64,000 nt of DNA from an uncultured Pelagibacteraceae bacterium (GTDB lineage Bacteria > Pseudomonadota > Alphaproteobacteria > Pelagibacterales > Pelagibacteraceae). The stretch spans positions 1 to 64,000 of the forward strand of contig CACDYR010000002.1 of assembly GCA_902557155.1 (NCBI GenBank). Reading direction: 5' to 3'. The notes under the pieces were generated by a model. The model did not search any database. It was not told the origin of the DNA and was given only the letters and a program-made list of their open reading frames with translations. This document shows, piece by piece, positions 1-14,147 of this stretch (positions are counted from its first letter, which is position 1; each line of letters opens with the position of its first letter). The position numbers were made by a program, and so were the translations under genes.

Positions 1-688
1 CAACTATAGCTATTTAATAATAGACGAAAGTAACAATTCTGCGTGCATTGTAGATCCCAGTGAGGCTGAGCCAATAATAAATTTCCTAAAGAATAAAAAT
101 ATAAAATTAAAATACATTCTTAATACTCATCATCACTATGATCATATTGGAGGAAATCAAGAATTAAAAAAAAAATATGGATCAGTTGTTGTGGGTTTTA
201 AAGGAGACTCGAAAAGAATACCAGAGATAGACATATTGTTAGAAGATAATCAAATATGGAAAGCCGAAAACTTTGAAGCTAAAATTATGCATATACCTGG
301 ACATACTTCAGGCCATATTTGTTTTAATTTTTTTAAAGAAAAAATAGTTTTTACCGGAGATACACTTTTCTCACTTGGTTGTGGAAGAATATTCGAAGGT
401 TCTTATGAGGAAATGTTTGAATCTTTAAATAAAATTAAATTATTACCGAAAGACACAAAAATTTATTGTGGTCATGAATACACTCTTAATAATTCAAAAT
501 TTTGCAAAAAATATGATTCCGAAAACAAAGATTTACAAAAAAAAATAGAAAAAATAGAAAAATTAAGAGAAAATGGAATTCCTACGATACCCTCAACTTT
601 AAAAGAGGAATTGGAGTGTAATATATTTTTAAGAGCAAAAGATGTTAAAACCTTTTCAAAATTAAGAGATTTTAAGGATAATTTTTAA
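1..688 (+). CDS. gloB: Hydroxyacylglutathione hydrolase (glyoxalase II), 5'-truncated
   Basis: Glyoxalase II hydrolyses S-lactoylglutathione to lactate and glutathione in the cytoplasm. The reading frame is open from base 2, so the N-terminus lies outside the window; 228 codons are visible. The metal-binding motif THHHYDH is at visible residues 42-48, followed by IPGHTSGH and FTGDTLFSLGCGRIFEG, with CGHEYT near the C-terminal domain. All are family hallmarks of this metallo-beta-lactamase-fold enzyme. A GTG at 191 is internal and is not the start. The next gene, rplU, has its own promoter. Confidence is high for the family. Confidence 0.93.
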   Translation, partial: NYSYLIIDESNNSACIVDPSEAEPIINFLKNKNIKLKYILNTHHHYDHIGGNQELKKKYGSVVVGFKGDSKRIPEIDILLEDNQIWKAENFEAKIMHIPGHTSGHICFNFFKEKIVFTGDTLFSLGCGRIFEGSYEEMFESLNKIKLLPKDTKIYCGHEYTLNNSKFCKKYDSENKDLQKKIEKIEKLRENGIPTIPSTLKEELECNIFLRAKDVKTFSKLRDFKDNF

Positions 689-698
689 TTAATTCGGC

Positions 699-726
699 TT
701 GACTAAAGGCTGGCTACAACTATATT
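699..726 (+). promoter_or_regulatory. Putative sigma-70 promoter of rplU-rpmA
   Basis: TTGACT (699-704), a 16 bp spacer and TATATT (721-726) form a near-consensus promoter 27 bp upstream of the rplU ATG at 753. It sits right after the gloB stop codon and probably drives rplU-rpmA and perhaps obgE onward. This is inferred from sequence alone. Confidence 0.55.
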
Positions 727-752
727 GCGGTAACTTTAAATTAAATCATACT

Positions 753-1151
753 ATGTCATACGCAGTAATAAAAACAGGTGGAAAACAGTATAAAGTAAAA
801 TCTGGAGAAATTCTAAAGATTGAAAAACTACCAGACTCTAAGCCTGAGACTAAAATAGAGTTTAATGAAATCTTGGCATACGGTGATGATAAATCAATTG
901 AAATTGGAACTCCAAATGTTGAGGGCGCAAAAGTAGAGGCTGATTTAATTAAAAATAGCAAAAATAGAACTATTTTAATTTTTAAAAAAAGAAGAAGACA
1001 AAATTCAAGAAGAAAAAATGGGCATAGACAACAATATTCAATGATAAGAGTTAACAAAATTTTTTCAAAAGATGGTAAAGTGTTATCAGAAGCTGAAAAA
1101 ATTTCCAAAACTTCAAAAAAAGAAGAAGTTAAGGAAGCAGTAAGCAAATAG
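753..1151 (+). CDS. rplU: 50S ribosomal protein L21
   Basis: L21 is a primary 23S rRNA-binding protein of the large subunit. The start is placed at ATG 753 because the protein then begins MSYAVIKTGGKQYKV, as in the family; a longer frame opens at 699 but overlaps the promoter. The product is 132 aa against about 103 usually, the excess being a Lys/Glu-rich C-terminal tail of about 30 residues (KTSKKEEVKEAVSK end). A basic RRQNSRRKNGHRQ rRNA-binding stretch is present. It is followed by rpmA after 14 bp, the universal rplU-rpmA pair. Confidence 0.95.
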   Translation: MSYAVIKTGGKQYKVKSGEILKIEKLPDSKPETKIEFNEILAYGDDKSIEIGTPNVEGAKVEADLIKNSKNRTILIFKKRRRQNSRRKNGHRQQYSMIRVNKIFSKDGKVLSEAEKISKTSKKEEVKEAVSK

Positions 1152-1165
1152 TTATTAGGTAAATT

Positions 1166-1420
1166 ATGGCAACAAAAAAAGCAGGTGGATCATCACGAAA
1201 CGGACGAGATAGTGCCGGTAGAAGACTTGGTGTAAAAAAATATGGTGGTGAAACAGTAATTCCTGGAAACATAATTGTTAGACAAAGAGGAACTAAGATT
1301 TTTCCAGGTGAAAATGTTGGTATGGGTAAAGATCATTCAATATTTTCAGTTGTTAAAGGGAAAGTTGTTTTCAAAAAATCTAAATCAGATAGAACTTTCG
1401 TTTCTGTAAAGCCCAATTAA
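1166..1420 (+). CDS. rpmA: 50S ribosomal protein L27
   Basis: L27 reaches into the peptidyl-transferase centre of the large subunit. The 84 aa product starts [16 protein letters not shown], with the family block [11 protein letters not shown] following, and has the typical length. The N-terminus lacks the cleavable extension seen in Firmicutes. It lies 14 bp after rplU and about 31 bp before obgE, the classic rplU-rpmA-obgE order. Confidence 0.97.
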   Translation: MATKKAGGSSRNGRDSAGRRLGVKKYGGETVIPGNIIVRQRGTKIFPGENVGMGKDHSIFSVVKGKVVFKKSKSDRTFVSVKPN

Positions 1421-1423
1421 TAG

Positions 1424-3531
<2,108 letters not shown>

Positions 3532-4782
3532 ATGATTAAATATATGAATTTAATTGGAATAAAAGCTCGAAAAGCTAGTGAGTATAAAATTACAACTGAA
3601 GTAAAAAACAAAGTCTTAAATGATTACGCGAAATTAATTAAGAAACAAAAAAAATTTATTATTAATCAAAATTCAAAAGATATTAATTACGCAAGAAAAA
3701 AAGGTTTAAAAGAAAACTTAATCAAAAGACTTCATTTAAATGAAAATAAATTAGATGGAATTATAAATTCTATTTTAAAAATAGCTAAATTAAGGGATCC
3801 TATAGATAGCACTTTGGAAAAATGGAAAAGACCAAATGGTTTGAATATAAAAAGAGTATCAATACCAATTGGAGTTATTGGTGTTATTTATGAAAGTAGA
3901 CCAAATGTAACTTCAGATGTTGCTAGTCTTTGTTTTAAATCTGGAAATGTAGTGATTTTGAAAGGAGGTTCTGAAGCCATAAATTCAAATAAAGCTTTAG
4001 CTAAGCTGTTTAGAAAAGCACTTAAAAAAAATAAAGTTAATGAAAACTTTATACAATTTATCGATTCAAAACAAAGGAGGATTGTGGATATTATGCTTTC
4101 TAAGATGAAAAAATATATCGATGTCATCATACCTCGTGGTGGAAAAAATTTAGTTAAAAAAGTTTTAGAATTATCCAAAGTACCTATAATTGGGCACTTA
4201 GAGGGGCTTTGTCATACTTATATAGATAAAGATGCAGAATTAAAAATGGCTAAAGAAATTGTCTATAACGCTAAATTAAGAAATACAAGTATTTGTGGTG
4301 CGACTGAAACTATTCTTATTCATAAAAATATAGTCAAAAAATTTAGTAATCCTATTTTGCAGGAACTTGAAAATAGTGGTTGTAAAATAATTGGCGATAA
4401 GATTTTGAAAAGTTATTACAATGGTCAAGTATATCCTGCAAAAGAAAAAGATTGGTCAACAGAATATTTATCATCAATTGTATCTGTTAAAGTTGTTAAA
4501 AATTCTGAAGAGGCAATTAAGCATATTAACAAATACGGAACTATGCACACAGACTCCATCATTACAAAAAATAAAAAGACAGCAAAATATTTCCTAAAAA
4601 ATGTTAAAAGCTCAATTTCAATGCATAATACCTCAACTCAATTTGCTGATGGTGGTGAATTTGGATTTGGTGGAGAAGTTGGAATTTCTACTAATACACT
4701 GCCACCAAGAGGTCCTGTGGGTTTAAATCAATTGATTTCATATAAGTATGAAATCACTAGTAATGGTAAAATAAGAAATTAA
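3532..4782 (+). CDS. proA: Glutamate-5-semialdehyde dehydrogenase (gamma-glutamyl phosphate reductase)
   Basis: Reduces gamma-glutamyl phosphate to glutamate semialdehyde with NADPH, the second step of proline synthesis. It is 416 aa, the usual length, with an aldehyde-dehydrogenase fold. The catalytic cysteine is in NTSICGATET, and YESRPNVTSD and QFADGGEFGFG are family blocks. The ATG directly abuts the proB stop (TAAATG); a second in-frame ATG at 3544 is an equally possible start. Confidence 0.95.
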   Translation: MIKYMNLIGIKARKASEYKITTEVKNKVLNDYAKLIKKQKKFIINQNSKDINYARKKGLKENLIKRLHLNENKLDGIINSILKIAKLRDPIDSTLEKWKRPNGLNIKRVSIPIGVIGVIYESRPNVTSDVASLCFKSGNVVILKGGSEAINSNKALAKLFRKALKKNKVNENFIQFIDSKQRRIVDIMLSKMKKYIDVIIPRGGKNLVKKVLELSKVPIIGHLEGLCHTYIDKDAELKMAKEIVYNAKLRNTSICGATETILIHKNIVKKFSNPILQELENSGCKIIGDKILKSYYNGQVYPAKEKDWSTEYLSSIVSVKVVKNSEEAIKHINKYGTMHTDSIITKNKKTAKYFLKNVKSSISMHNTSTQFADGGEFGFGGEVGISTNTLPPRGPVGLNQLISYKYEITSNGKIRN

Positions 4783-4783
4783 A

Positions 4784-5305
4784 TTGAATAACACAAAAAT
4801 AAAAATTGGTGTATTAGGTGGATCGTTTGATCCTGCTCACAAAGGACATTTAGCAATTTCTAAGGAAGCAAAAAAAAGATTTCAACTAAAAAAAGTTATT
4901 TGGGCAATTACAAAAAAAAATCCATTTAAAATAGAGAGCAAGACATCTGTTGCTGACAGAATTAAATTTTGTAAAAAAATAATTGGTACAAATTCATTTA
5001 TTCAAGTTAAATTTTATGAAAAAAATATTAAATCAAATAAAACTATAAATTTAATCAATCATTTAAAAAAAGATAAAAGCATTGAAATTTATTTTTTAAT
5101 GGGTGCCGACAACCTTATTAATTTTCATAAATGGCATAAATCTAAATTAATTTCACAAAAATGTAACATTCTAGTTTTTGATAGACATGGGTATAAAAAA
5201 AATTCTTTAAAATCAAAGACATTTAAGCAACTTAGTAAGGCCAATCTAGAGTTTATTGAGTTTAATAAAGTCAACATTTCATCTTCTCAATTAAGAAAAA
5301 TTTGA
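4784..5305 (+). CDS. nadD: Nicotinate-nucleotide adenylyltransferase
   Basis: Adenylates nicotinate mononucleotide in NAD synthesis. The nucleotidyltransferase motif GGSFDPAHKGH lies at about residues 12-22, MGADNL is in the middle, and ISSSQLR near the C-terminus matches the usual ISSTxIR. The start is TTG at 4784, one base after the proA stop; no better-placed ATG gives a full nucleotide-binding motif. At 173 aa it is slightly shorter than the 190-210 aa norm. It is followed by rsfS, the normal nadD-rsfS pair. Confidence 0.93.
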   Translation: MNNTKIKIGVLGGSFDPAHKGHLAISKEAKKRFQLKKVIWAITKKNPFKIESKTSVADRIKFCKKIIGTNSFIQVKFYEKNIKSNKTINLINHLKKDKSIEIYFLMGADNLINFHKWHKSKLISQKCNILVFDRHGYKKNSLKSKTFKQLSKANLEFIEFNKVNISSSQLRKI

Positions 5306-5322
5306 TAATCTAAAATCAATTA

Positions 5323-5673
5323 ATGGACAAAATTTCAGACTTAAAAGAAATTGTAATTAACACACTAGATCTCAATAAAGCTCAAGACATTGTAACTATT
5401 GATCTTAAAGACAAAAGTTCTATGGCTGATTACATGATCATAGCAAGTGGAACTTCATCTAGACATATCCAATCCTTGTCGGAACAAGTTTTAGAAAAAC
5501 TTAAAAATAATGGTGTAAAAGACTCAAAAATTGAAGGTAAAGAAAGTGGAGAATGGAAACTTGTTGATGGGATTGATTTGATTGTTCATATTTTTCACCC
5601 AGAAAAAAGAAAATTTTATGAATTAGAGAAAATTTGGTCAGAGCTAATTCCAAAAGAAAAAGTGATGATATGA
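5323..5673 (+). CDS. rsfS: Ribosome silencing factor RsfS
   Basis: RsfS (YbeB/DUF143) binds L14 and blocks subunit joining under starvation. The 116 aa product has the family blocks KSSMADYMIIASGTS and GEWKLVDGIDLIVHIF, which end in the characteristic VHIFHPEKRKFYELEKIW pattern. It lies 17 bp after nadD, and its TGA stop overlaps the ATG of the S41 peptidase gene. Confidence 0.94.
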   Translation: MDKISDLKEIVINTLDLNKAQDIVTIDLKDKSSMADYMIIASGTSSRHIQSLSEQVLEKLKNNGVKDSKIEGKESGEWKLVDGIDLIVHIFHPEKRKFYELEKIWSELIPKEKVMI

Positions 5674-6809
5674 AAAAATTTAAATTTTTATTATTAATTT
5701 TTTTCTATATTTTTTGCTTAAAAAAAACAGTTATTTCAGCTGAAATTGATATTTATAAAAAAATTGATCTCTTCGGTGAGGTTTTAGAAAAAATTAATAA
5801 AGAATATGTTGATGAGTTCAACCAATCTGAAAGTATGGACTCTGCAATCAATGGACTTTTACAATCTTTAGATCCTTATTCTTCCTACATGTCGCCTAAA
5901 ATATTTGATGAAATGCAAACAGAAACCAGTGGTGAGTTTGGTGGATTAGGAATTGAGGTTAGCATGGAGGCTGGTGTGGTAAAAGTAATTTCACCAATAG
6001 ATGATACACCTGCATCCAGAGCTGGATTAAAAGCTGGTGATTACATAGTAAAAATAAATGATGTTCAGGTCCAGGGAAAATCCTTAAGTGAAGCTGTTGA
6101 TTTAATGAGAGGACCTGTAGGTTCTGGAATAGAGTTAACAGTAAGACGAAGAGGTGAAAGAAAAGCGTTAACATTTAATATCATAAGAGAAGTTATTCAG
6201 GTTCAATCTGTAAAATCTGAAATTATAGATAAAAATATTGGATACATCAGGCTTACTTCATTTAACGACAACAGTAGTGATCAAATAGAAAAACAAATTA
6301 AAAAACTTAAAAAAGATAAAAACTTAAATTCATTTATTTTAGATTTAAGAAATAATCCTGGAGGTCTTTTATCTCAAGCAATAAAGATATCAGATTTTTT
6401 TCTGGAAAATGGAGAGATAGTTTCAACAAAAAGCAGAAAAAAATCTGAAAATAGAAAATGGTTTGCAAAAAAAGGAGATATTACTGACGGAAAAACACTA
6501 TTGGTTTTAATTAACTATGGTTCAGCATCTGCATCTGAAATTGTTGCTGGAGCTTTAAAGGATCATAAAAGAGCAATCATTGTTGGTGAAAATAGCTTTG
6601 GTAAAGGTTCGGTCCAATCAATTATTCCTTTAAAAAATCGTGGAGCTATCAGATTAACTGTTGCAAAATATTATCTTCCTTCTGGAAAATCTATTTCTGA
6701 AGTAGGTGTTAGACCAGATATTGAAGTAAATGAAGAAGGTGATGATTTTAGAATAAAAACTGATACTGATAATCAATTAAACTACGCTATTAAGTTACTT
6801 AACGGATAA
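5670..6809 (+). CDS. ctpA: S41-family C-terminal processing peptidase (periplasmic)
   Basis: A serine protease of the CtpA/Prc group that trims or degrades envelope proteins. The start is placed at ATG 5670 (ATGA overlap with rsfS), giving 379 aa that begin with a signal peptide (MKKFKFLLLIFFYIFC, cleavage probably after the VISA segment). A PDZ domain lies near residues 85-165 (SRAGLKAGDYIVKIND). The catalytic serine is in YGSASASE and the lysine in FGKGSVQ. The longer frame from 5634 would bury the signal peptide and is less likely. It sits between rsfS and rppH, a common alphaproteobacterial neighbourhood. Confidence 0.93.
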   Translation: MKKFKFLLLIFFYIFCLKKTVISAEIDIYKKIDLFGEVLEKINKEYVDEFNQSESMDSAINGLLQSLDPYSSYMSPKIFDEMQTETSGEFGGLGIEVSMEAGVVKVISPIDDTPASRAGLKAGDYIVKINDVQVQGKSLSEAVDLMRGPVGSGIELTVRRRGERKALTFNIIREVIQVQSVKSEIIDKNIGYIRLTSFNDNSSDQIEKQIKKLKKDKNLNSFILDLRNNPGGLLSQAIKISDFFLENGEIVSTKSRKKSENRKWFAKKGDITDGKTLLVLINYGSASASEIVAGALKDHKRAIIVGENSFGKGSVQSIIPLKNRGAIRLTVAKYYLPSGKSISEVGVRPDIEVNEEGDDFRIKTDTDNQLNYAIKLLNG

Positions 6810-6810
6810 T

Positions 6811-7284
6811 ATGAATAAAAATTTTAAAGATTTACCACTGAGAAGTGGGGTCGGAATTGTGTTATTGAATAAACAAAATAAAGTATTCGTAGCAAAAAGA
6901 ATAGATAATCCTAAAAATTTTTGGCAAATGCCTCAGGGTGGTGTTGATGAGGGAGAAGATAATTTAAAAGCTGCATTTAGAGAACTAGAGGAAGAAACAA
7001 GTATCAAAAGCGTAGAACTTATAAAAGAATTAGATGGTACATTAACCTACGATTTACCTGATAGATTACTAGGTATTATTTGGAAAGGTAAGTACAAAGG
7101 TCAGAAGCAAAAATGGTTTTTAATGCGATTTATTGGAAATGATAATGAGATAAATATTAATACATCTAATCCAGAATTTTTAGATTGGAAGTGGATTGAC
7201 TTAGATTTAATTACTGATGTTGTGGTTGATTTTAAACATCATATTTACAAAGAGCTTAAAGAAAAAGTAAAAAAATTAATTTAG
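6811..7284 (+). CDS. rppH: RNA pyrophosphohydrolase (Nudix)
   Basis: Removes pyrophosphate from mRNA 5' ends to trigger decay. The 157 aa product has the complete Nudix box GG-x5-E-x7-RELEEE near residues 43-63 and the RppH-type opening LPLRSGVGIVLLN, with the FWQMPQGG block. It starts 1 bp after ctpA. Its last 9 nt overlap the 3' end of convergent atpC, so the two transcripts are complementary there. Confidence 0.92.
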   Translation: MNKNFKDLPLRSGVGIVLLNKQNKVFVAKRIDNPKNFWQMPQGGVDEGEDNLKAAFRELEEETSIKSVELIKELDGTLTYDLPDRLLGIIWKGKYKGQKQKWFLMRFIGNDNEININTSNPEFLDWKWIDLDLITDVVVDFKHHIYKELKEKVKKLI

Positions 7285-7667
7285 AGTTTTTAAAACTTCA
7301 ACTTTTTGATCTGCTAAATATTTAGATTGATCATTAATATCAGTTTTATTAGCCTCTTCTTCTGCCTGTTTAAGTAAATCTTGTTGTTTTGATTTATCTA
7401 TATCAGCAAGATTAAAAATTGTACTAGTTAAAATAGAAAGATTGTTATTTTTAAATTCAACTATTCCATCTTCAACATAGTAATTTTCATCGCCTGTTTT
7501 CGATGAAATCTTAATTATCCCAGGCTTTAAAAAAGAAATAATAGAAATATGATCTTTCAATATTCCCATCTCTCCTTCAAAAGCAGGGACCACAACTTCT
7601 GAAACATCATCTTTTACTAAAAAAGATTTTTCAGGATTTACTATTTCAACTTTAAACTCTTCGCTCA

Positions 7668-7668
<1 letters not shown>
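7276..7668 (-). CDS. atpC: ATP synthase F1 epsilon subunit
   Basis: Central-stalk subunit coupling rotation to catalysis and inhibiting ATP hydrolysis. At 130 aa, it has an N-terminal beta-sandwich (VVVPAFEGEMGILKDH) and a helical C-terminus rich in Lys/Gln. It abuts atpD (1 bp overlap) as the last gene of atpHAGDC. It is the least conserved of the five, but the context is decisive. Confidence 0.93.
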
Positions 7669-9961
<2,293 letters not shown>

Positions 9962-9967
9962 AAATTA

Positions 9968-11503
9968 TTAAGATTTAAAATTTCCTTTTAATTGACTGAT
10001 TAACTCAACAAGTAATTTTTCTTTATCTTCCTCAAGTTTCCCTGAAGTTAAAATTGACTCGATAATTTCAGGCTTATCTGATTTACATTTTTCAATAATC
10101 TTGTTCTCAAATTCAGCAACATCTTTAAGGTCAATATCGTCCAGATAACCTTTCACTCCACAAAATACTGAAATAACTTGTTCTGCAACAGTCATAGGTG
10201 AATATTGTTTTTGTTTTAAAAGTTCAGTTAGTTTAGAACCTCTATTCAAAAGTTGCTGAGTAGATGCATCTAAATCAGATCCAAATTGAGCAAAAGCTGC
10301 CATTTCTCTGTATTGAGCTAGCTCTAGTTTCATTGAACCAGAAACTTTTTTCATTGCTTTAGTTTGAGCTGATGAACCAACCCTAGATACTGATAAACCT
10401 ACGTTAATTGCAGGTCTTATACCTTGGTTAAATAGTTCTGTTTCAAGGAAAATTTGTCCGTCTGTTATTGAAATAACGTTAGTTGGAATGAACGCAGACA
10501 CGTCTCCACCTTGTGTTTCAATAATTGGAAGTGCTGTAAGTGATCCACCACCATGTTCATCACTTAATTTTGCTGCTCTTTCAAGCAATCTACTATGAAG
10601 ATAAAATACATCTCCAGGATAAGCTTCACGTCCTGGGGGTCTTCTTAATAGTAATGACATTTGTCTATAAGCAACTGCTTGTTTAGACAAATCATCATAA
10701 ATTATTAACGCGTGCATTCCATTATCTCTAAAATACTCACCCATAGTACAACCTGTATACGGTGCTAAAAATTGTAAAGGAGCAGAGTCCGATGCAGTAG
10801 CAGCAACGATTGTTGTGTACTCCATAGCTCCAGCTTCTTCTAATGTTTTTTGAATTTGTCTTACTGTTGATCTTTTTTGTCCAACTGCAACATATATACA
10901 ATACAGTTTTTGTTTTTCATCTCCAGATTCATTGATTTTTTTTTGATTAATAATTGCATCTACTGCAACTGCTGTTTTACCAGTTTGTCTATCACCAATA
11001 ATTAATTCCCTTTGTCCTCTTCCAATAGGAACTAGACTATCAATTGATTTAAGACCAGTTTGCATTGGTTCACTCACTGATTGTCGTGGAATAATACCAG
11101 GTGCTTTCACTTCCACCCTGCTTTTTTTAATACCTTTATCTAATGGTCCTTTTCCATCAATAGGATTTCCTAAACCATCAACTACTCTTCCCAATAATTC
11201 TTTTCCAACTGGAGTATCAACAATATTACCAGTTCTTTTTACTACATCACCTTCTTTAACATTTCTGTCATCACCAAAAATTACGACACCAACGTTTTCA
11301 CTTTCTAAGTTTAGAGCCATACCTTTTGAACCATCTGCAAACTCTACCATTTCACCAGCTTGAACATTATCCAAACCATAAATTCTAGCAATACCGTCTC
11401 CAACTGATAAAACTTGACCAACCTCCGTGACTTCCGCTTTATCGCCAAAATTTTTAATTTGCTCTTTTAATATTTTTGTAACTTCTGAAGGGTTTATTTC
11501 CAT
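9968..11503 (-). CDS. atpA: ATP synthase F1 alpha subunit
   Basis: Non-catalytic nucleotide-binding subunit of F1. It is 511 aa, with P-loop GDRQTGKT near residue 170 and the signature [17 protein letters not shown] near 362. Length is standard. The ATG directly follows the atpH stop, so the two are probably translationally coupled. Confidence 0.98.
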   Translation of the reverse strand: MEINPSEVTKILKEQIKNFGDKAEVTEVGQVLSVGDGIARIYGLDNVQAGEMVEFADGSKGMALNLESENVGVVIFGDDRNVKEGDVVKRTGNIVDTPVGKELLGRVVDGLGNPIDGKGPLDKGIKKSRVEVKAPGIIPRQSVSEPMQTGLKSIDSLVPIGRGQRELIIGDRQTGKTAVAVDAIINQKKINESGDEKQKLYCIYVAVGQKRSTVRQIQKTLEEAGAMEYTTIVAATASDSAPLQFLAPYTGCTMGEYFRDNGMHALIIYDDLSKQAVAYRQMSLLLRRPPGREAYPGDVFYLHSRLLERAAKLSDEHGGGSLTALPIIETQGGDVSAFIPTNVISITDGQIFLETELFNQGIRPAINVGLSVSRVGSSAQTKAMKKVSGSMKLELAQYREMAAFAQFGSDLDASTQQLLNRGSKLTELLKQKQYSPMTVAEQVISVFCGVKGYLDDIDLKDVAEFENKIIEKCKSDKPEIIESILTSGKLEEDKEKLLVELISQLKGNFKS

Positions 11504-12061
11504 TTATGCCTCTATCATTCTATTTTCGATTTGTTGTAATTTATTTTTAATTGAAGTATCGACCATAGTACTTCCAACTTGTACTACCAAACCTCCTATT
11601 AAACTTTCGTCATGTTTGTAGTTTAATTTTATTTTTGAGCTAAAATTTTTTGTTAACTCTTCTGTAATTTTTGTAATTTCTTCATTAGATAATTCTTTTG
11701 CTGATTTTAATTCTGCCTTAAGTTCACCTCTTTTTCTTGAACAAATTTCAATAAAACTTTTAAGAATACGCTCAATAAAAAAGAAGCGTCTTTTTTGAAT
11801 TAAGAAACTTAAAAAATTTTTAAATAAGGACTCAAATTTATTATTTTCAGAGATTGTATTGATTACTTTTGATAAATCTTCCTGGCTTGTAGTTGGATCT
11901 TTAATCAAATTAGAAAAATCTTCACTTTGCTCAATTAAATTAAGAATAGATGAAGACTGATCTTCGATCTGACTTAAAACGTTTTTTTCCTCTGAAAGTT
12001 CAAAAAGCGCAAGAGAATACCTTTCAGCTGAAGTTATTGAAAATCCGGTGTCTTTACTCAA
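11504..12061 (-). CDS. atpH: ATP synthase F1 delta subunit (OSCP)
   Basis: Links F1 to the peripheral stalk. The 185 aa product ends with the family block LIGGLVVQVGSTMVDTSIKN. The start is TTG at 12061, preceded by a good AGAGGA ribosome-binding site. It is the first gene of atpHAGDC; the Fo genes atpB/E/F are not in this window, as is usual in Alphaproteobacteria, where the two clusters are separate. Confidence 0.95.
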   Translation of the reverse strand: MSKDTGFSITSAERYSLALFELSEEKNVLSQIEDQSSSILNLIEQSEDFSNLIKDPTTSQEDLSKVINTISENNKFESLFKNFLSFLIQKRRFFFIERILKSFIEICSRKRGELKAELKSAKELSNEEITKITEELTKNFSSKIKLNYKHDESLIGGLVVQVGSTMVDTSIKNKLQQIENRMIEA

Positions 12062-12105
12062 CTTGGTTCCTCTATAATGTTGAAGATTATTAAAAAATCA
12101 CGCCC

Positions 12106-12134
12106 TAAATAGCATATGACCCTTATGTCTTCAA
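12106..12134 (-). promoter_or_regulatory. Putative sigma-70 promoter of the atpHAGDC operon
   Basis: Reading the minus strand, TTGAAG (12134-12129), a 17 bp spacer and TATTTA (12111-12106) lie about 45 bp upstream of the atpH start. The rest of the 108 bp spacer between priA and atpH holds only this and a short A-GGCC-T palindrome. Inferred from sequence. Confidence 0.5.
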
Positions 12135-12147
12135 GTAGCGGTTTCGT

Positions 12148-12165
12148 AAAAAAGGCCTTTTTTTT
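12148..12165 (-). terminator. Possible weak terminator after priA
   Basis: A run of A, the bases GGCC, and a run of T form an inverted repeat a few bases beyond the priA stop. It could act as a weak A/U-stem terminator on either strand. There is no G+C-rich stem, so support is slight. Confidence 0.3.
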
Positions 12166-12169
12166 GTGG

Positions 12170-14125
12170 TTAATTGAAGTTAATTGGGTCAACATCAACT
12201 GAAAGTTTTATTCCAGAAGAAAATTTATATTTTGGAATAATTTTGACAAGAGAGCTTTGTAGTTTCATAGATTTTAAGCCTCTTATTAAAAATCTAATTC
12301 TAAATTTTCTTTTTAATCTAAATAATGGGGCATTCACTGGCCCTAATATTTTTCCTTCAATTTTATTTTCAATAAAATTTTTAAAATTAATGGCCTCTTT
12401 TTCTAATTTAATTTCATTATCTCCCGTTAAGATTAAAGAAATAAACCTTTGAAATGGAGGTAGTTTATTTTTTTTTCTTATCTCTAGTTCTCTTTCTAAA
12501 AAAATATCTGGATTTTTACTTGTAATTTCTGAGATCATTTTGGTATTATTTTCATAGGTTTGAAAATATACTGTTGCTGGTTTTCCAGTTCTTCCTGCAC
12601 GTCCTGAAAGTTGATGATAAAGCTGCAAATTTTTTTCTGCACCTCTTAAATCATGTCCTTGAGATGAAAGATCAATATCAACAACTACAATGCAATTTAA
12701 GCTTGGAAAATGAAAACCTTTTGAAATTAATTGGGTTCCAACTAAAATATGCGTTTCATTATTAATAATGTTATCTATTTTTTCTTTAGAATCTTTTTTA
12801 TTCATTGTGTCACTTGAAAAAATCTCAATTTTTTTTCCAGGAAATTTTCTTTTTACCTCTTCTGAAATTCTCTCAACACCAGGACCACTAAAAATAAATT
12901 CACAATTACCTTCTTTTGTACAATTTCTTTTAAGATCAGATTTGTATCCACAATAATGGCATAATAAGTTATTTTTATTTTTATGATAAACTAAATTGAT
13001 ACTACAATTTGGACATGTAAAACTTGTAAAACACTTATTACATAAAGCATTTGGAGAAAAACCTCTTCTATTTAAAAAAAACAAAACTTGATCTTTTTTT
13101 TCCAAATGTAAATTAACTTTTTCAATAATTTTATTTGATAGCCATGATTGTTTTTCAAGTTTTGTATTATTTAAATTAATAATTTCATAATTAGGTAATG
13201 CTGCGTTTTGATATCTTTCATTTAATCTAGAAACCTCGTATTTACCTTTTTTAATATTTTCAAAAGTTTCTATAGAAGGAACAGCGGTAATCAAATTGAT
13301 TGGAATGTTTTCAAAAGATGCTCTAGAAATTGCCATATCACGAGCATTATAGGTTATACCTTCGTCTTGTTTAAATGACTGATCATGTTCCTCATCAACA
13401 ATTATCATACCTAATTTTTTAAATGGTAAAAATAATGAAGACCTTGCACCAATAATTATTTTTATTTTACCATTAGAAACACCACTCCAAATTAATTCTT
13501 TCTTTTTTTTTGAAACACCCGAATGCCAAACTGCTGGTTTAAAACCAAAATATTCTAAAAATTTTTGCTCAAACTGACTGGTGAGACCTATTTCTGGTAA
13601 TAAAATTAATCCTTGAAAACCCTTCTCTATCAGTGGTTTTAACGCTTCAAAATAAACTAAAGTTTTTCCTGATCCAGTTGTGCCTTGTAAAACATGGACT
13701 CTAAATTTTTTATTTGAAGCATTCATTTTTTTTAGAGATTTATTTTGATCGCTAGATAGCTTGATTAAGGTTTGTTTAATTTTGCTATCAAATATTTGAT
13801 AAAGTTGAGTTTCTTTGTTCTCTATCGCCCTACTAGTTAAGAGTACTAACTTTAATGCCATACCCTTTGGTATAAGATTATATTCTGCAAACCAATTTAA
13901 AAAATTTATTGTATTCTTTTTTAACGGAGTAACGTCTAATTTCTTGATTATATTTTTAGTCTTAAAATTTTTATTATTATTTTTTTCAAATTCGTCCCAA
14001 ACAACACCGGTAATTTTTGATTTTCCAAAAGGTACCATTACATAATCACCAACTTTAAGTTTTAAACTACTTTCATAAGTAAACGGATGATTAAAAATAT
14101 TTGGTACAAGAATCGGATATTTCAT
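12170..14125 (-). CDS. priA: Primosomal helicase PriA
   Basis: A 3'-5' DNA helicase that reloads the replisome at stalled forks. It is 651 aa, somewhat shorter than the E. coli protein. The N-terminal DNA-binding region is followed by Walker A GTTGSGKT near residue 147, the DEEH box, and paired zinc-binding cysteines (CNKCFTSFTCPNC, then CHYCGYKSDL). Helicase motif VI (LSGRAGRTGK) is in the middle of the C-terminal half. It lies downstream of lpdA and upstream of the atp operon on the same strand. Confidence 0.95.
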   Translation of the reverse strand: MKYPILVPNIFNHPFTYESSLKLKVGDYVMVPFGKSKITGVVWDEFEKNNNKNFKTKNIIKKLDVTPLKKNTINFLNWFAEYNLIPKGMALKLVLLTSRAIENKETQLYQIFDSKIKQTLIKLSSDQNKSLKKMNASNKKFRVHVLQGTTGSGKTLVYFEALKPLIEKGFQGLILLPEIGLTSQFEQKFLEYFGFKPAVWHSGVSKKKKELIWSGVSNGKIKIIIGARSSLFLPFKKLGMIIVDEEHDQSFKQDEGITYNARDMAISRASFENIPINLITAVPSIETFENIKKGKYEVSRLNERYQNAALPNYEIINLNNTKLEKQSWLSNKIIEKVNLHLEKKDQVLFFLNRRGFSPNALCNKCFTSFTCPNCSINLVYHKNKNNLLCHYCGYKSDLKRNCTKEGNCEFIFSGPGVERISEEVKRKFPGKKIEIFSSDTMNKKDSKEKIDNIINNETHILVGTQLISKGFHFPSLNCIVVVDIDLSSQGHDLRGAEKNLQLYHQLSGRAGRTGKPATVYFQTYENNTKMISEITSKNPDIFLERELEIRKKNKLPPFQRFISLILTGDNEIKLEKEAINFKNFIENKIEGKILGPVNAPLFRLKRKFRIRFLIRGLKSMKLQSSLVKIIPKYKFSSGIKLSVDVDPINFN

Positions 14126-14147
14126 ATTTTTATAATATGAAAAAAAA

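Noticed and set aside
746..1147. Antisense open frame under rplU
   Set aside because: It shows only hydrophobic low-complexity translation opposite a ribosomal protein gene, and no ribosome-binding site.
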